NCBI GenBank assembly: GCA_965602045.1
Contig: CBFCXR010000014.1
Span: 1 to 28,440, forward strand
Origin: G020354785 sp965602045
Lineage (GTDB): Bacteria; Bacteroidota; Bacteroidia; Bacteroidales; UBA10428
DNA: 28,440 nt
Direction: 5' to 3'
Shown here in pieces: positions 8,264 to 17,190 of the stretch. How positions within the stretch are numbered: the first letter of the stretch is position 1; every line of letters begins with the position of its first letter. The translations under genes were made by a program, and so were the position numbers. The notes beneath the pieces are model-generated. The model was given only the letters and a program-made list of their open reading frames with translations, did not search any database and was not told the DNA's origin.

Positions 8264-10735
8264 ATGAGTGATATGAATAAGCTTTCGTATAACGAGCTTG
8301 AAGAGAAAGTTGTGAGGCTTGAGGAAGAGCTCCATAACATAAAACAATTCGAAAATCAAAAATCATATTCTGAATTAATTGCTGAGTTGAATGAATTAAA
8401 ACAAAAAAATAAAAAATTATCAGAATTTGAAATTAAATTGCCAGAGCAAAATGATGAAGCTATTATCGAAAATAATAGTACAGAAGGAATAAATGCTCAG
8501 GAATTTCGCATTATTGAACATTTTTTTTATGGTGTTTATGTCCTTAAATTAGAAGGTTCTCCAGCCAGTAAAATCCTTAGATTAATTTATGCTAATCCGG
8601 CATCTGAACTAATTACAGGTGTCAAAAAAGATGATATTATTAATAAGACTATTAGAGAAAGCTTTCCTGAATTTGAAAAAAATGGGATTATCAAATTACT
8701 GGATAAAGTGATAAAGACCAGAAAATCTTCAGAATTAAAAGAAATATATTATAGTAATGAAAATACCGGGCCGCGATTTTTTTCGGTGAAAGCTTTTCCT
8801 CTAAGTAAGAATTACTTTGGAATATCATTTGAGAACATTACAAAAAGAAAGAGCATTCAAAATGCATTGAAAGAAAGTGAAGGACGATTTAGGTCGATTT
8901 TAAATAATGCCAATTCAGTAATTTATTTAAAAGACCTTACGGGGAGATATTTATTAGTAAACAAACAATTTGAAGTATTATTCAGGCAAAATAATATTGA
9001 GGTTATTGGTAAATCCGATTATGATATATTTCCTAAAGAGTATGCAGATAAGATTGTAAATAGCGATACAGATGTAATTAATAATAAAACAACTTTAAGT
9101 ATTGAAGAAATTGTGTCGGTTAATGGTAATTCATATACTTTACTTTCAAGCAAATTTCCTATTTATGATAATGAAAAAAATATATTCGCTATTTGTTGCA
9201 TTTCTACTGATATTACTGACAGGAAAAAAGCCGAAGATGAGTTGAGTAAGATATTTAACCTGTCAACAGATTTAATTTGTATTACAACCCTTGATGGGCA
9301 TTTCTTAAAAGTAAATCCTGCATTTGAAAGGGTCCTCGGATATTCACAGGAGGGATTTTTAAAAAAATCGCTTTTTGATTTCCTTCACCCTGACGATATA
9401 AAAAGAACTATTGATACCGTTAATGAAAAAATTAAAAACAATGTAAATACCATCATGCTGGAAAACCGGTACCGTTGTAAAGATGGTTCTTATAAGTGGT
9501 TTTCATGGATTTCGCAACCATTAGTTGACAAAAATATTGCATTTTCTATTGCCCGGGATATTACTACTCAAAAATTTTATGAAAAGGAATTAATAAGAGC
9601 AAAAGAAAAAGCAGAAGAAAGCGACCGGTTAAAAACAGCCTTTTTAGCGAATATGAGCCATGAAATCAGGACTCCTATGAATGGCATACTTGGCTTTACT
9701 AAAATGATTGATAATAAAGGTTTATCAGATGAAAAAAGAAAACAATTTATAGAGTATATACATTCCAGTGGCAATCAATTATTAACAATCATTAATGATA
9801 TTATTGATATATCAAAAATTGAAGCTGGCCAGCTGAAATTTATTAAAAGTGATGTTAATTTAAATAAATTAATAGATGATCTGTTTACTCGATTTGAATC
9901 TGAAAAGTCAGCACAAAACATAAGTGATCTAAAACTCCAATGTTCAAAGGGATTTAGTAATGATAAATCTTTTATATTTATTGATGAAGCAAGGCTTAAA
10001 CAAGTAATTTCAAATCTTTTATATAATGCTATAAAATTCACTGATAAAGGTATAGTGCAATTTGGTTATAAGCTTAAAGACAATTCTAACCTGTTGTTTT
10101 ATGTGAAAGATACAGGTATTGGGATATCCAAGGATAAACAAAACATAATTTTTGAAAGATTCAGACAGGAAGATGAATCCTTTACCAGAAAATTTGGGGG
10201 AACCGGACTTGGTCTCGCAATATCCAAAAGTATTATCGAATTAATGGGTGGACAAATATGGGTTGATTCAAGAAAAAACAAAGGTGCTGCTTTTTATATT
10301 TTACTACCATATGAACCATCAAAAATAGTCTGTGAAAATTCAAATTTATATAATGCTGAAATGGAATATAACTGGAAGGACAAAACAATACTTGTTGTTG
10401 AAGATGATTTGATGGGTAGTGAGTATTTGAAAGAGATAATGGAACACACTCAGATAAACATATTACTTGCTGAAAATGGCATAGATGGCATTGAAATGTG
10501 TAAAAATAAACCGGAGATAAATGTGATTTTAATGGATCTTAGATTACCAAAAATGGATGGATATACTGCAATCACAGAAATAAGAAAAATCCGTCCTAAG
10601 ATTCCCATAATTGTTCAAACTGCAAATGCAATGCCAGAAGATAAATTAAGAGCCGAAAAGGCGGGTAGTAATGATTTTCTTACAAAGCCATTAAATAGAA
10701 TAGAATTGTTAAAAACGATAAACAATTTTTTTTAA
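8264..10735 (+). CDS. hybrid sensor histidine kinase with three PAS domains and a receiver
   Basis: An 823-residue signalling kinase. In order: an N-terminal coiled coil (about 5-60), three PAS or PAS-like domains (about 88-195, 205-322 and 327-441; the third has a clear PAC segment ending near ARDITTQK), a coiled linker, a HisKA domain with His466 in the H-box MSHEIRTPMNG, a HATPase domain with N-box (LLYNAIKFTD), G1 (DTGIGI) and G2 (GGTGLGLAIS) motifs, and a C-terminal receiver with Asp758 in VILMDLRLPKMDG. There are no convincing transmembrane segments, so it is likely a soluble sensor. No separate response regulator or DNA-binding protein lies beside it, so the output must be encoded elsewhere, perhaps through an Hpt protein. 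The signal is unknown; PAS domains often bind haem, flavin or small metabolites. Confidence 0.95.
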   Translation: MSDMNKLSYNELEEKVVRLEEELHNIKQFENQKSYSELIAELNELKQKNKKLSEFEIKLPEQNDEAIIENNSTEGINAQEFRIIEHFFYGVYVLKLEGSPASKILRLIYANPASELITGVKKDDIINKTIRESFPEFEKNGIIKLLDKVIKTRKSSELKEIYYSNENTGPRFFSVKAFPLSKNYFGISFENITKRKSIQNALKESEGRFRSILNNANSVIYLKDLTGRYLLVNKQFEVLFRQNNIEVIGKSDYDIFPKEYADKIVNSDTDVINNKTTLSIEEIVSVNGNSYTLLSSKFPIYDNEKNIFAICCISTDITDRKKAEDELSKIFNLSTDLICITTLDGHFLKVNPAFERVLGYSQEGFLKKSLFDFLHPDDIKRTIDTVNEKIKNNVNTIMLENRYRCKDGSYKWFSWISQPLVDKNIAFSIARDITTQKFYEKELIRAKEKAEESDRLKTAFLANMSHEIRTPMNGILGFTKMIDNKGLSDEKRKQFIEYIHSSGNQLLTIINDIIDISKIEAGQLKFIKSDVNLNKLIDDLFTRFESEKSAQNISDLKLQCSKGFSNDKSFIFIDEARLKQVISNLLYNAIKFTDKGIVQFGYKLKDNSNLLFYVKDTGIGISKDKQNIIFERFRQEDESFTRKFGGTGLGLAISKSIIELMGGQIWVDSRKNKGAAFYILLPYEPSKIVCENSNLYNAEMEYNWKDKTILVVEDDLMGSEYLKEIMEHTQINILLAENGIDGIEMCKNKPEINVILMDLRLPKMDGYTAITEIRKIRPKIPIIVQTANAMPEDKLRAEKAGSNDFLTKPLNRIELLKTINNFF

Positions 10736-10767
10736 AATTTTATTTTTCCCGGAGGTAATTTTAGTAT

Positions 10768-11379
10768 TTATTTGATAAAAAATTCCAGCATGGTTTTTCC
10801 TTCAATTGAAGCAGATAACTGATCTCCAATCTTCACTGGCCCTACTCCAGGTGGAGTGCCTGTAAAAATTAAATCGCCCATTTTAAAAGTTACAAATCGT
10901 GAAATGTATGCAATCAATTCGTCAAATGAAAAAATCAGATCTTTGGTATTTCCTTTCTGGACAGTTTTTCCATTGATATTCAATTGAAAATTAATTGCAT
11001 TTAAATTTGGCAACTTTTCTTTTTTAATAAATTTACTTACGGGAGCAGAACCATCAAATGCTTTTGATATTTCCCATGGATTACCTTGTTTAATAGCTTT
11101 TCTTTGTAAATCACGTGCTGTAAAATCAATTCCTATTCCCAATTCATTGTAATAACGATAGGCATACTTTTCATCTATGTTTCTTCCTAAACGGCATATT
11201 TTAAGGACAATTTCAACTTCGTGATGTAATTCAGATGAAAAGTCAGGTAGAAAAAAGGGCCTGTTATTTCTTATTATGGCTGAATCAGGCTTCATGAAAA
11301 ACACCGGTTCCTCAGGAATGGGGTGATTTAACTCCTTTGCGTGAGCTGCATAGTTTCTGCCAATACAAAATATCTTCAT
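10768..11379 (-). CDS. fumarylacetoacetate hydrolase (FAH) family protein
   Basis: A 203-residue FAH-fold enzyme of the short type, similar in size to acylpyruvate hydrolases and FAHD1-like oxaloacetate decarboxylases. Family hallmarks are the start MKIFCIGRNYAAHAKEL, KPDSAIIRN, the metal ligands Glu54 and Glu56 in HHEVEIVL with Asp85 in GIGIDFTARDLQ, and FTGTPPGVGPVKIGD near the end. These residues bind a divalent cation that polarises a beta-diketo substrate for C-C bond cleavage or decarboxylation. It starts 17 bp after the exonuclease stop on the same strand and is probably co-transcribed, although no functional link is obvious. It converges on the hybrid kinase with a 32 bp gap. The exact substrate is undetermined. 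Confidence 0.9.
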   Translation of the reverse strand: MKIFCIGRNYAAHAKELNHPIPEEPVFFMKPDSAIIRNNRPFFLPDFSSELHHEVEIVLKICRLGRNIDEKYAYRYYNELGIGIDFTARDLQRKAIKQGNPWEISKAFDGSAPVSKFIKKEKLPNLNAINFQLNINGKTVQKGNTKDLIFSFDELIAYISRFVTFKMGDLIFTGTPPGVGPVKIGDQLSASIEGKTMLEFFIK

Positions 11380-11396
11380 ATCCTTGTTCCCTTTAG

Positions 11397-12164
11397 CTAC
11401 TTTAGTGCACCCCGTAATTTTATTATTGTCAGAATTTTTTTTGTATATGACGGAAAATCATTGTTAATCATCCAACTATAGTATGCAGGGTCCTTTTTAA
11501 ATACATCTTCAACCTTTTGCCCCTTATATTTCCCAAAATTAAATATTTCTTCTTCCTGTTCATTGTATATTATTCTTCCGACAAAGTCAACGTTTCTGTT
11601 ATGGCTTGAATATTCTGCCAGTTGATCAATTTCATTTGATAAATCAGGGTACTTTTCAAGCTGTGCTTTCAGTATTTCATATGTTGCTTTGGTATCTGCT
11701 TCAGCGCTATGAGCTTTCTCAAGATCCTTATTACAATAAAATTTATATGCCGCACTCAATGTTCTCTGTTCTTTCTTGTGAAAAATTACCTGCACATCAA
11801 TAAATTTTCTTTTCTTTAGATCAATATCAACTCCTGATCTAATAAATTCTTCTGCAAGAAGAGGTATATCAAATTTATTGGAATTATAACCTGCTAAATC
11901 ACATCCTTCCAATGTTTTGGACAATGTTTTTGCTATTTCTGAGAATGTAGGGGAATCCTTTACATCTTCGTCAGTTATTCCATGAATTTTCGTTGAGTTC
12001 AAAGGAATAGGTATTGTCGGATTTATTTTAAATGTTCTTAATTCTTCATCGCCGTTAGGCCATATTTTAAAGTATGAGAGTTCAACAATTCTGTCCGTAA
12101 TAATATTAATTCCGGTAGTTTCCAGATCAAAAAATATCAATGGATTTTTTAATTTGAGTTCCAT
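11397..12164 (-). CDS. DnaQ-like 3'-5' exonuclease with ExoX-type C-terminal domain
   Basis: A 255-residue DEDDh exonuclease of the family that includes the proofreading subunit epsilon and exodeoxyribonuclease X. The ExoI motif is Asp13 and Glu15 in FFDLETTG, ExoII is Asp99 in GYNSNKFD, and ExoIII is His152 and Asp157 in HSAEADTKATYEIL, so the catalytic set is complete. The C-terminal part (about 205-250) has NFGKYKGQKVEDV followed by YYSWMINNDFP, which resembles the small domain found at the end of ExoX-like proteins. It lies 64 bp downstream of dnaN, so a role in replication fidelity or repair is plausible but inferred from context. No typical clamp-binding peptide is obvious to me. Confidence 0.88.
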   Translation of the reverse strand: MELKLKNPLIFFDLETTGINIITDRIVELSYFKIWPNGDEELRTFKINPTIPIPLNSTKIHGITDEDVKDSPTFSEIAKTLSKTLEGCDLAGYNSNKFDIPLLAEEFIRSGVDIDLKKRKFIDVQVIFHKKEQRTLSAAYKFYCNKDLEKAHSAEADTKATYEILKAQLEKYPDLSNEIDQLAEYSSHNRNVDFVGRIIYNEQEEEIFNFGKYKGQKVEDVFKKDPAYYSWMINNDFPSYTKKILTIIKLRGALK

Positions 12165-12228
12165 GTAGCAGTATTAAGGGAACAGGAAAATGAGTTACGT
12201 ATAAACTTGCTCTTTTAAGGATTAAAAA

Positions 12229-13362
12229 TTAAGCATTTATCATCATTGGCATAAGTAACATCAACACATCTTCATCATCGTTGTCCTTTTGCACAGGAAG
12301 AAATAATCCGGCTCTTGACGGATCAGAAAGTTCAATCACAACTTCCGGGGATTTAAGATTAGCTAATATTTCGATTAAAAACAGTGACTTGAAACCAATT
12401 TCCATATCATCTCCTTCATACTGACATGATAGTCTTTCATAGGCTGAAATTGAAAAATCAATATCTTGTGCAGAAACCGTTAATTGATTTCCCTTTAGTT
12501 TCAATTTAACTAAGTTACTTGCCTGGTTAGAAAACACTGATACACGTTTAAGAGTATTTAATAATTTAAGTCTGTCAATTATTAACTTATTTGTATTATC
12601 AGTTGGTATTACTGAATTATAGCTTGGATAATTTCCTTCTACCAGTCTGCAAACCAGTTTATAATTCTGTAAAGCAATAAATGCATTTTTGTCGTCGAAT
12701 TCTATCATTATCTGACCGTCTATATCCTTTGAAATAATATTCTTAAGCAAGTTGGCTGGCTTTTTTGGAAGAATAAATGATGAGTTTATATCGGTTTTTG
12801 AGTCTTTCCTTTTATATCGCACAAGTTTATGAGCGTCGGAAGCTACAAAAGTTATATTGTCCGGTGTTAATTCAAAAAATATTCCATTCATTACCGGACG
12901 CAGCTCATCGTCAGCAGTAGCAAAAAAAGTATTATTCAAACCATTTGCAAGCACTTCATAGCTAATTTGAAAGTTTGACTTTTTATCATCTTTAATTTGT
13001 GGTATCTGAGGGAAATCAGTACCTTTTTGACCCATTATTGTGAACTGGCCATTTTCAGTACTAATTACAATCGAAAGTCTCTCAATATTAATATCAAATG
13101 TCAGAGGTTGATCCGGAAACTCTTTAAGTGATTCGGTTAACAGCCGGGCAGGTATAGCAATACTGCCGGATTCATCAACATTTTCCAGCTCCATCTTTGT
13201 CATCATCGTGGTTTCCAAATCAGAAGCCGTAATTTCCAATTCCTTTTTCCTTAAATTGAAAAGAAAATTATCGAGTATCGGTAAGGTGTTTTTTGGATTT
13301 ATTACTTTGTTAACTGATTGTAAATGATTCAGAAGATCGACGCTTGATACTACGAATTTCAT
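12229..13362 (-). CDS. dnaN: DNA polymerase III beta subunit (sliding clamp)
   Basis: DnaN forms the ring-shaped dimer that tethers polymerase III and other DNA enzymes to the template. The 377 residues match the family and fit three repeated clamp domains (about 1-125, 130-250, 255-377). Recognisable features are the N-terminal MKFVVSSVDLLNHLQSVNKVI, NTLPILDNFLF, the SDLETTM segment, EGNYPSYNSVIP in the middle of the protein, and a C-terminus ending in LLMPMMINA close to the usual MPMR-like end. It is not next to dnaA here but follows the gldF-gldG-DUF4340 genes, a placement near gldFG that is known in Bacteroidota. The 103 bp gap upstream could hold its own promoter, but no good TAnnTTTG box was found. 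Confidence 0.97.
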   Translation of the reverse strand: MKFVVSSVDLLNHLQSVNKVINPKNTLPILDNFLFNLRKKELEITASDLETTMMTKMELENVDESGSIAIPARLLTESLKEFPDQPLTFDINIERLSIVISTENGQFTIMGQKGTDFPQIPQIKDDKKSNFQISYEVLANGLNNTFFATADDELRPVMNGIFFELTPDNITFVASDAHKLVRYKRKDSKTDINSSFILPKKPANLLKNIISKDIDGQIMIEFDDKNAFIALQNYKLVCRLVEGNYPSYNSVIPTDNTNKLIIDRLKLLNTLKRVSVFSNQASNLVKLKLKGNQLTVSAQDIDFSISAYERLSCQYEGDDMEIGFKSLFLIEILANLKSPEVVIELSDPSRAGLFLPVQKDNDDEDVLMLLMPMMINA

Positions 13363-13465
13363 TTATAAAAATTTTAAATATTTATTACAATTGATTGAAG
13401 TAAAACTTTTTTTTATTGTGGTATCAATATTACAAAAAAAATGTTATTTCTAAACCTGAAGATAA

Positions 13466-14446
13466 TTATTTTTTTATAAAATAGTTAATATCCTTAAGTA
13501 TAGGATCAAAATCAACATATTTCAGCTCTATCATTTTAGAGCCACCATTTAATAAACCATAAAAATAGTCAATGTCATACTTTGAATTCACCTGTGTATC
13601 TTTATCCGAATATTTTCGATATCCTTTCAGGACGCTGGTTACATTATCATTATTCTTAATTGAGATTGTTACAAATGGGGCATCTTCTTTTAGTTTATAC
13701 GAATATGGGTTATGTAAAAAAGTGAATTTGATATTAGTGAAAAAGTTAAGATAATCTGAAACATTAGCATAGATGAATTCATTTATTAACTGGTTACTAT
13801 CAGGATGCTTTAAGCTTAACTTACCTCTATCCGGTTTTATTATCTGAAAGGAATTTTCTGGTTTATCAGGATACTCAATTTTTATACTTCCAATATCATT
13901 TGGCATATAATTGAAAAGTGTGTTATCGCACCATATTTGCTCATTAAGCGGGAATAACCTATCCATATTATAGCCGGGATATCCTTTAATTTTCATAAGA
14001 AATGGTGACTGGGTTTGTTCCAGCATCATGTATGTTCCTTCAACTCCTGATGTATCATGATATACTAATATAGACTTTAACAGTTTCCTGTTACCATAGA
14101 TTTCAATTTTTTTAGAATCAGTATTTAATTTATTGATTATGCGGATTTGATTTTTGTGCGATACCGGTGACCTGACTTCAAACCTGGATAAACTATTTAA
14201 AAAAAAACTTATAGCTGCTGGCCTGGCTTTATAAGTTCCGTTTATTCTCCAGTTGTTGATTTCTTTCTCAAGTGAAATTTTGTTTTCTGCTTTAGAAATA
14301 ATGATTTTGTTAATTTGTTCGATATTTTCAATGGAGAAATCACTAATCCTGCTTTTTAAGGTACTTTTCTTATTGCTGAAAAACAGGAGCATGGCAAAAA
14401 CAAGAAGTAAAAAGAATAATATAACTAATATTTTTTGGCTTTTCAT
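13466..14446 (-). CDS. DUF4340 domain-containing membrane-anchored protein
   Basis: A 326-residue protein with one N-terminal membrane segment (about residues 7-25, rich in Leu, Ile and Phe) and a large outside domain. The rest matches the pattern of DUF4340 proteins: an early segment in which beta strands alternate with Lys-rich stretches (INKIIISKAENKISLEKE followed by NNWRINGTYKA). In other phyla DUF4340 proteins are often encoded with a GldG-like protein and an ABC-2 permease, and this gene starts 33 bp after gldG, so I infer an accessory role in the same ABC system. The biochemical function of DUF4340 is not known to me. The 103 bp gap before dnaN suggests the operon may end or restart here. 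Confidence 0.75.
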   Translation of the reverse strand: MKSQKILVILFFLLLVFAMLLFFSNKKSTLKSRISDFSIENIEQINKIIISKAENKISLEKEINNWRINGTYKARPAAISFFLNSLSRFEVRSPVSHKNQIRIINKLNTDSKKIEIYGNRKLLKSILVYHDTSGVEGTYMMLEQTQSPFLMKIKGYPGYNMDRLFPLNEQIWCDNTLFNYMPNDIGSIKIEYPDKPENSFQIIKPDRGKLSLKHPDSNQLINEFIYANVSDYLNFFTNIKFTFLHNPYSYKLKEDAPFVTISIKNNDNVTSVLKGYRKYSDKDTQVNSKYDIDYFYGLLNGGSKMIELKYVDFDPILKDINYFIKK

Positions 14447-14479
14447 TATATCAAGGTACTTATTAGTTTAGATTGCAAC

Positions 14480-16180
14480 TTAAGATGTATACTTTAGCTT
14501 TCTTATATAATTATAAATTATTCCAAAGAGTATTATAATTATAATAGGAACCATTGTATTAATTAATATCCATTTTGTTCTTTCATCATTTATCTTAGCT
14601 CTGTCTAACAAACGAAGTTTAATTTCTTTTGACCTTATATTTATTAGTCCGGTATTATCTGTTAAATAGTGTATGGCATTTAAAATAAAATTTTTATTTC
14701 CAAAAGTCTGTTTTGTATTTCTGTCAAATCCCAAAGGTAAGATCAGTGTACCTTTTGCTGTTCTTTTAGTATCATTTCTTATTATATCCCCATCAGATAT
14801 TACTATCATTTTGTTTTCAATGCTGCTTTCTTTGAAATCCGGCATGTTATCCGGGTAATATTCTGTTAGGATTCTGTTTTTAAATGCAGATTCGAACTGT
14901 CCTTCAAGTAGTACTGCTACTGGCTGATATGAATTATTAAAATCCTCTTTATTCACATCTTTACCAATATCTTCGAGCTTAATCATTGCCGGTGCTTCGA
15001 TTAAATTTGAATTCTCCGAGGATTTTAATAATACTATTTTTTTTATCGATTTTCTCGCAGCAATTGTATCAATTGGATTTATAAATTCGGTCTTGATCAT
15101 ATTTATACTTTTTGTAATAGGATGAGTTGCCGGACAAGATATTAAAGGAAAATATAACCAGGGTGCTGGAATAAATTTAGGATTATTTCCAATTAGCGCA
15201 ACATTTACCAGTAGTATATTACACTGAATATCCTGAATAAGTTTAGGATTTAGCCTCACTCCATACCTGAAAAGCAGATCTTCAATATTAAGATTATTTG
15301 CCATGGCTACAGTAGTGCCATTTACTAAACTGTCAAGACTAACTTCAACAGCATCAATAATCCACATTACTTTTCCCCCGTTCATAATATATTGATCAAT
15401 AACAAATTTATCCTGTTCACTGAATCGTTTAGTAGGTTTGGCAATAATAATTGCTTTGTATTTATCTAAAATTCCGGGATTTCCCCCGATTTTTCCTCTG
15501 TCAACCTGAAAATAATTGGCGAGTTCTTTTGTGATATCACCGACATTAAATTCATTCAGTTCTCCATGACCTTCAATAAATGCAATTTTTTCGATAACAC
15601 GGTTAGTAATATTTCTTATTTCACTAATAAATGCATATTCTAAATTCTGGATAGAGTTATTTATGCTTTCCTCATCATTCAAGCCTGGATTATTCTTCAA
15701 AAGGTTTACCGGCAATTCAATATCTTTATAAGTAATTAGAACACCCGGGAATACAAGTTGCTCATAAGTTCCTCCTTCTTTGTCTTTTGAAATGATATTT
15801 TCAGGATTAAGTCCTTTATTATAGAGTTCATTGATTACATCATTTCTTATTCTGGGATTTGCATTATCAAATGGATTAATAAGTTCATATTCAAGATTAT
15901 CTTTTGCTAATACTTTAAATTCGTCTAATATTTCCATGATACTTTTCTGCATTTTTTTGAATGGAACATTGAGCTTTCCATCAAGGTATATTTTTATATA
16001 CACTATATCATCCAGGTTTCGAAGTAATTTCCTGGTTAAAGGTGAGAGTGTATATCTTTTTTCAGAAGTAAGGTCGATCCGGTAAAAGAAGAAAGTTGAT
16101 ATGTATGTTATTAATACAATACTTAAAATCAACAAAGTTAACTGGCTGATATTTTGCTTTTTTCTTTTACTCCAGCTCAT
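14480..16180 (-). CDS. gldG: gliding-motility-associated ABC transporter accessory protein GldG
   Basis: GldG is the extracytoplasmic partner of the GldA-GldF ABC system, which is needed for gliding in Flavobacterium johnsoniae; homologues occur in many non-gliding Bacteroidota. The 566 residues start with a membrane anchor (about 15-33), followed by SEKRYTLSPLTRKLLRNLDD, typical of the ABC-type uncharacterised transport domain, then a long soluble region with EGHGELNEF (about 206-214) and ISDGDIIRND (about 472-481), and a C-terminal membrane helix (about 538-558) before a short basic tail. Length and end-to-end layout fit the GldG family. It lies 54 bp downstream of gldF and 33 bp upstream of the DUF4340 gene. 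No substrate is established for this system. Confidence 0.93.
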   Translation of the reverse strand: MSWSKRKKQNISQLTLLILSIVLITYISTFFFYRIDLTSEKRYTLSPLTRKLLRNLDDIVYIKIYLDGKLNVPFKKMQKSIMEILDEFKVLAKDNLEYELINPFDNANPRIRNDVINELYNKGLNPENIISKDKEGGTYEQLVFPGVLITYKDIELPVNLLKNNPGLNDEESINNSIQNLEYAFISEIRNITNRVIEKIAFIEGHGELNEFNVGDITKELANYFQVDRGKIGGNPGILDKYKAIIIAKPTKRFSEQDKFVIDQYIMNGGKVMWIIDAVEVSLDSLVNGTTVAMANNLNIEDLLFRYGVRLNPKLIQDIQCNILLVNVALIGNNPKFIPAPWLYFPLISCPATHPITKSINMIKTEFINPIDTIAARKSIKKIVLLKSSENSNLIEAPAMIKLEDIGKDVNKEDFNNSYQPVAVLLEGQFESAFKNRILTEYYPDNMPDFKESSIENKMIVISDGDIIRNDTKRTAKGTLILPLGFDRNTKQTFGNKNFILNAIHYLTDNTGLINIRSKEIKLRLLDRAKINDERTKWILINTMVPIIIIILFGIIYNYIRKLKYTS

Positions 16181-16234
16181 ATTTAAAGACTATAAATTAT
16201 AGATTGCAAATTTTAATTAATTTTTAAAAATCTC

Positions 16235-16996
16235 TTACCAATGTCTGCTCTGCAATTTTGTTTTAGTAATTAAAATAAATATGCTTATCAATGCTAAAAA
16301 ATAAACAACATCACGTGTATCAATCACTCCTCTGCTTATTGATTTATAATGCTCATTTATCCCAAGGCCTAAAATAAATGTATCTATTCTATAAAAGATG
16401 TTGATACGACTAATGAATTCAAGTCCTATAAAGAAAAAGAATGAGAGAGATGCAGCAATTATAAATGAAATAATCATATTATCTGTTATTGATGATGCAA
16501 ATATTCCAAAACTAACATAAGCTGCGGCTAAAAAGAATAATCCTGTAAATGACCCCAGGGTGCCACCTGTATCAATATTGCCTACCGGATTACCTAATAA
16601 ATAAACTGATATAAAATATATCAGGCAAGGTAATAAAGCGAATACTGCCAGCGTTAGTGTAGCAAAATATTTAGCAAGAATAATATGTAAATCATTTAAA
16701 GGCCGGGTCAATAAAAGGTCTAGTGTCCCTGATTTTTTTTCTTCGGCAAACATTAACATGGTGGTTGCGGGAATAAGAAATAAAAACACCCAGGGTGCAA
16801 TTGTAAACAATACATCAATACTTGCATAACCTCTATCAAGAATATTAAATAAACCAATATTAAATTTTGCTATAAGCGTTTCTCCGGGAATAATCCACAT
16901 TGAAAAACCGTTAATAAGCAGAAAAACCGAAATGACTAAATAACCTGTGAAGCTGCTGAAAAATCTATTAATTTCTTTCTTATATAATGAAAACAT
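16235..16996 (-). CDS. gldF: gliding-motility-associated ABC transporter permease GldF
   Basis: GldF is the inner-membrane permease of the GldA-GldF-GldG complex. The 253 residues contain about six hydrophobic segments and the ABC-2 type pattern, including the N-terminal MFSLYKKEINRFFSSFTGYL and the cytoplasmic loop with FAEEKKSGTLDLLLTRPL (about 83-100), which in ABC-2 permeases contacts the ATPase. The ATPase GldA is not encoded in the window, so it must lie elsewhere, as it does in several Bacteroidota. This is the first gene of a same-strand run extending to the FAH-family gene. A candidate promoter box is seen about 90 bp upstream. Confidence 0.94.
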   Translation of the reverse strand: MFSLYKKEINRFFSSFTGYLVISVFLLINGFSMWIIPGETLIAKFNIGLFNILDRGYASIDVLFTIAPWVFLFLIPATTMLMFAEEKKSGTLDLLLTRPLNDLHIILAKYFATLTLAVFALLPCLIYFISVYLLGNPVGNIDTGGTLGSFTGLFFLAAAYVSFGIFASSITDNMIISFIIAASLSFFFFIGLEFISRINIFYRIDTFILGLGINEHYKSISRGVIDTRDVVYFLALISIFILITKTKLQSRHW

Positions 16997-17086
16997 GTTT
17001 ATATTCTGTAGTTTAAATATTACTGCATTCTATTATCCGTTAATAGTACATCTGGCATCAGTATTTCCTTGTATCAAATTCGAATC

Positions 17087-17094
17087 CAAAGATA
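17087..17094 (-). promoter_or_regulatory. gldF: candidate -7 promoter box for gldF operon
   Basis: On the minus strand this reads TATCTTTG, matching TAnnTTTG, with a leader of roughly 85 bases to gldF. No TTG-type -33 element is seen at the normal distance, so support is modest. Confidence 0.35.
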
Positions 17095-17161
17095 AGTATT
17101 AATAGTGTAGTTTCAGTATTGTGATTCTTCATAATATTAAACAGGAACCGAAAAATCAGTT

Positions 17162-17169
17162 TATATTTG
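17162..17169 (+). promoter_or_regulatory. candidate -7 promoter box for the PagL-like gene
   Basis: Reads TATATTTG, matching TAnnTTTG, 21 bases before the ATG at 17191. It overlaps an upstream in-frame TTG at 17167, which would place that TTG inside the promoter and argues for the ATG as the real start. No -33 element was identified. Confidence 0.45.
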
Positions 17170-17190
17170 TTTTTTATTGATAATCAATCT

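Noticed and set aside
14480..16996. GldF and GldG as proof that the organism glides
   Set aside because: These two proteins occur in many non-gliding Bacteroidota and the other gliding or type IX secretion genes are not in the window.
17167..17190. TTG at 17167 as the start of the PagL-like gene
   Set aside because: It lies inside a TAnnTTTG promoter-like box, and the ATG at 17191 gives a better signal peptide.
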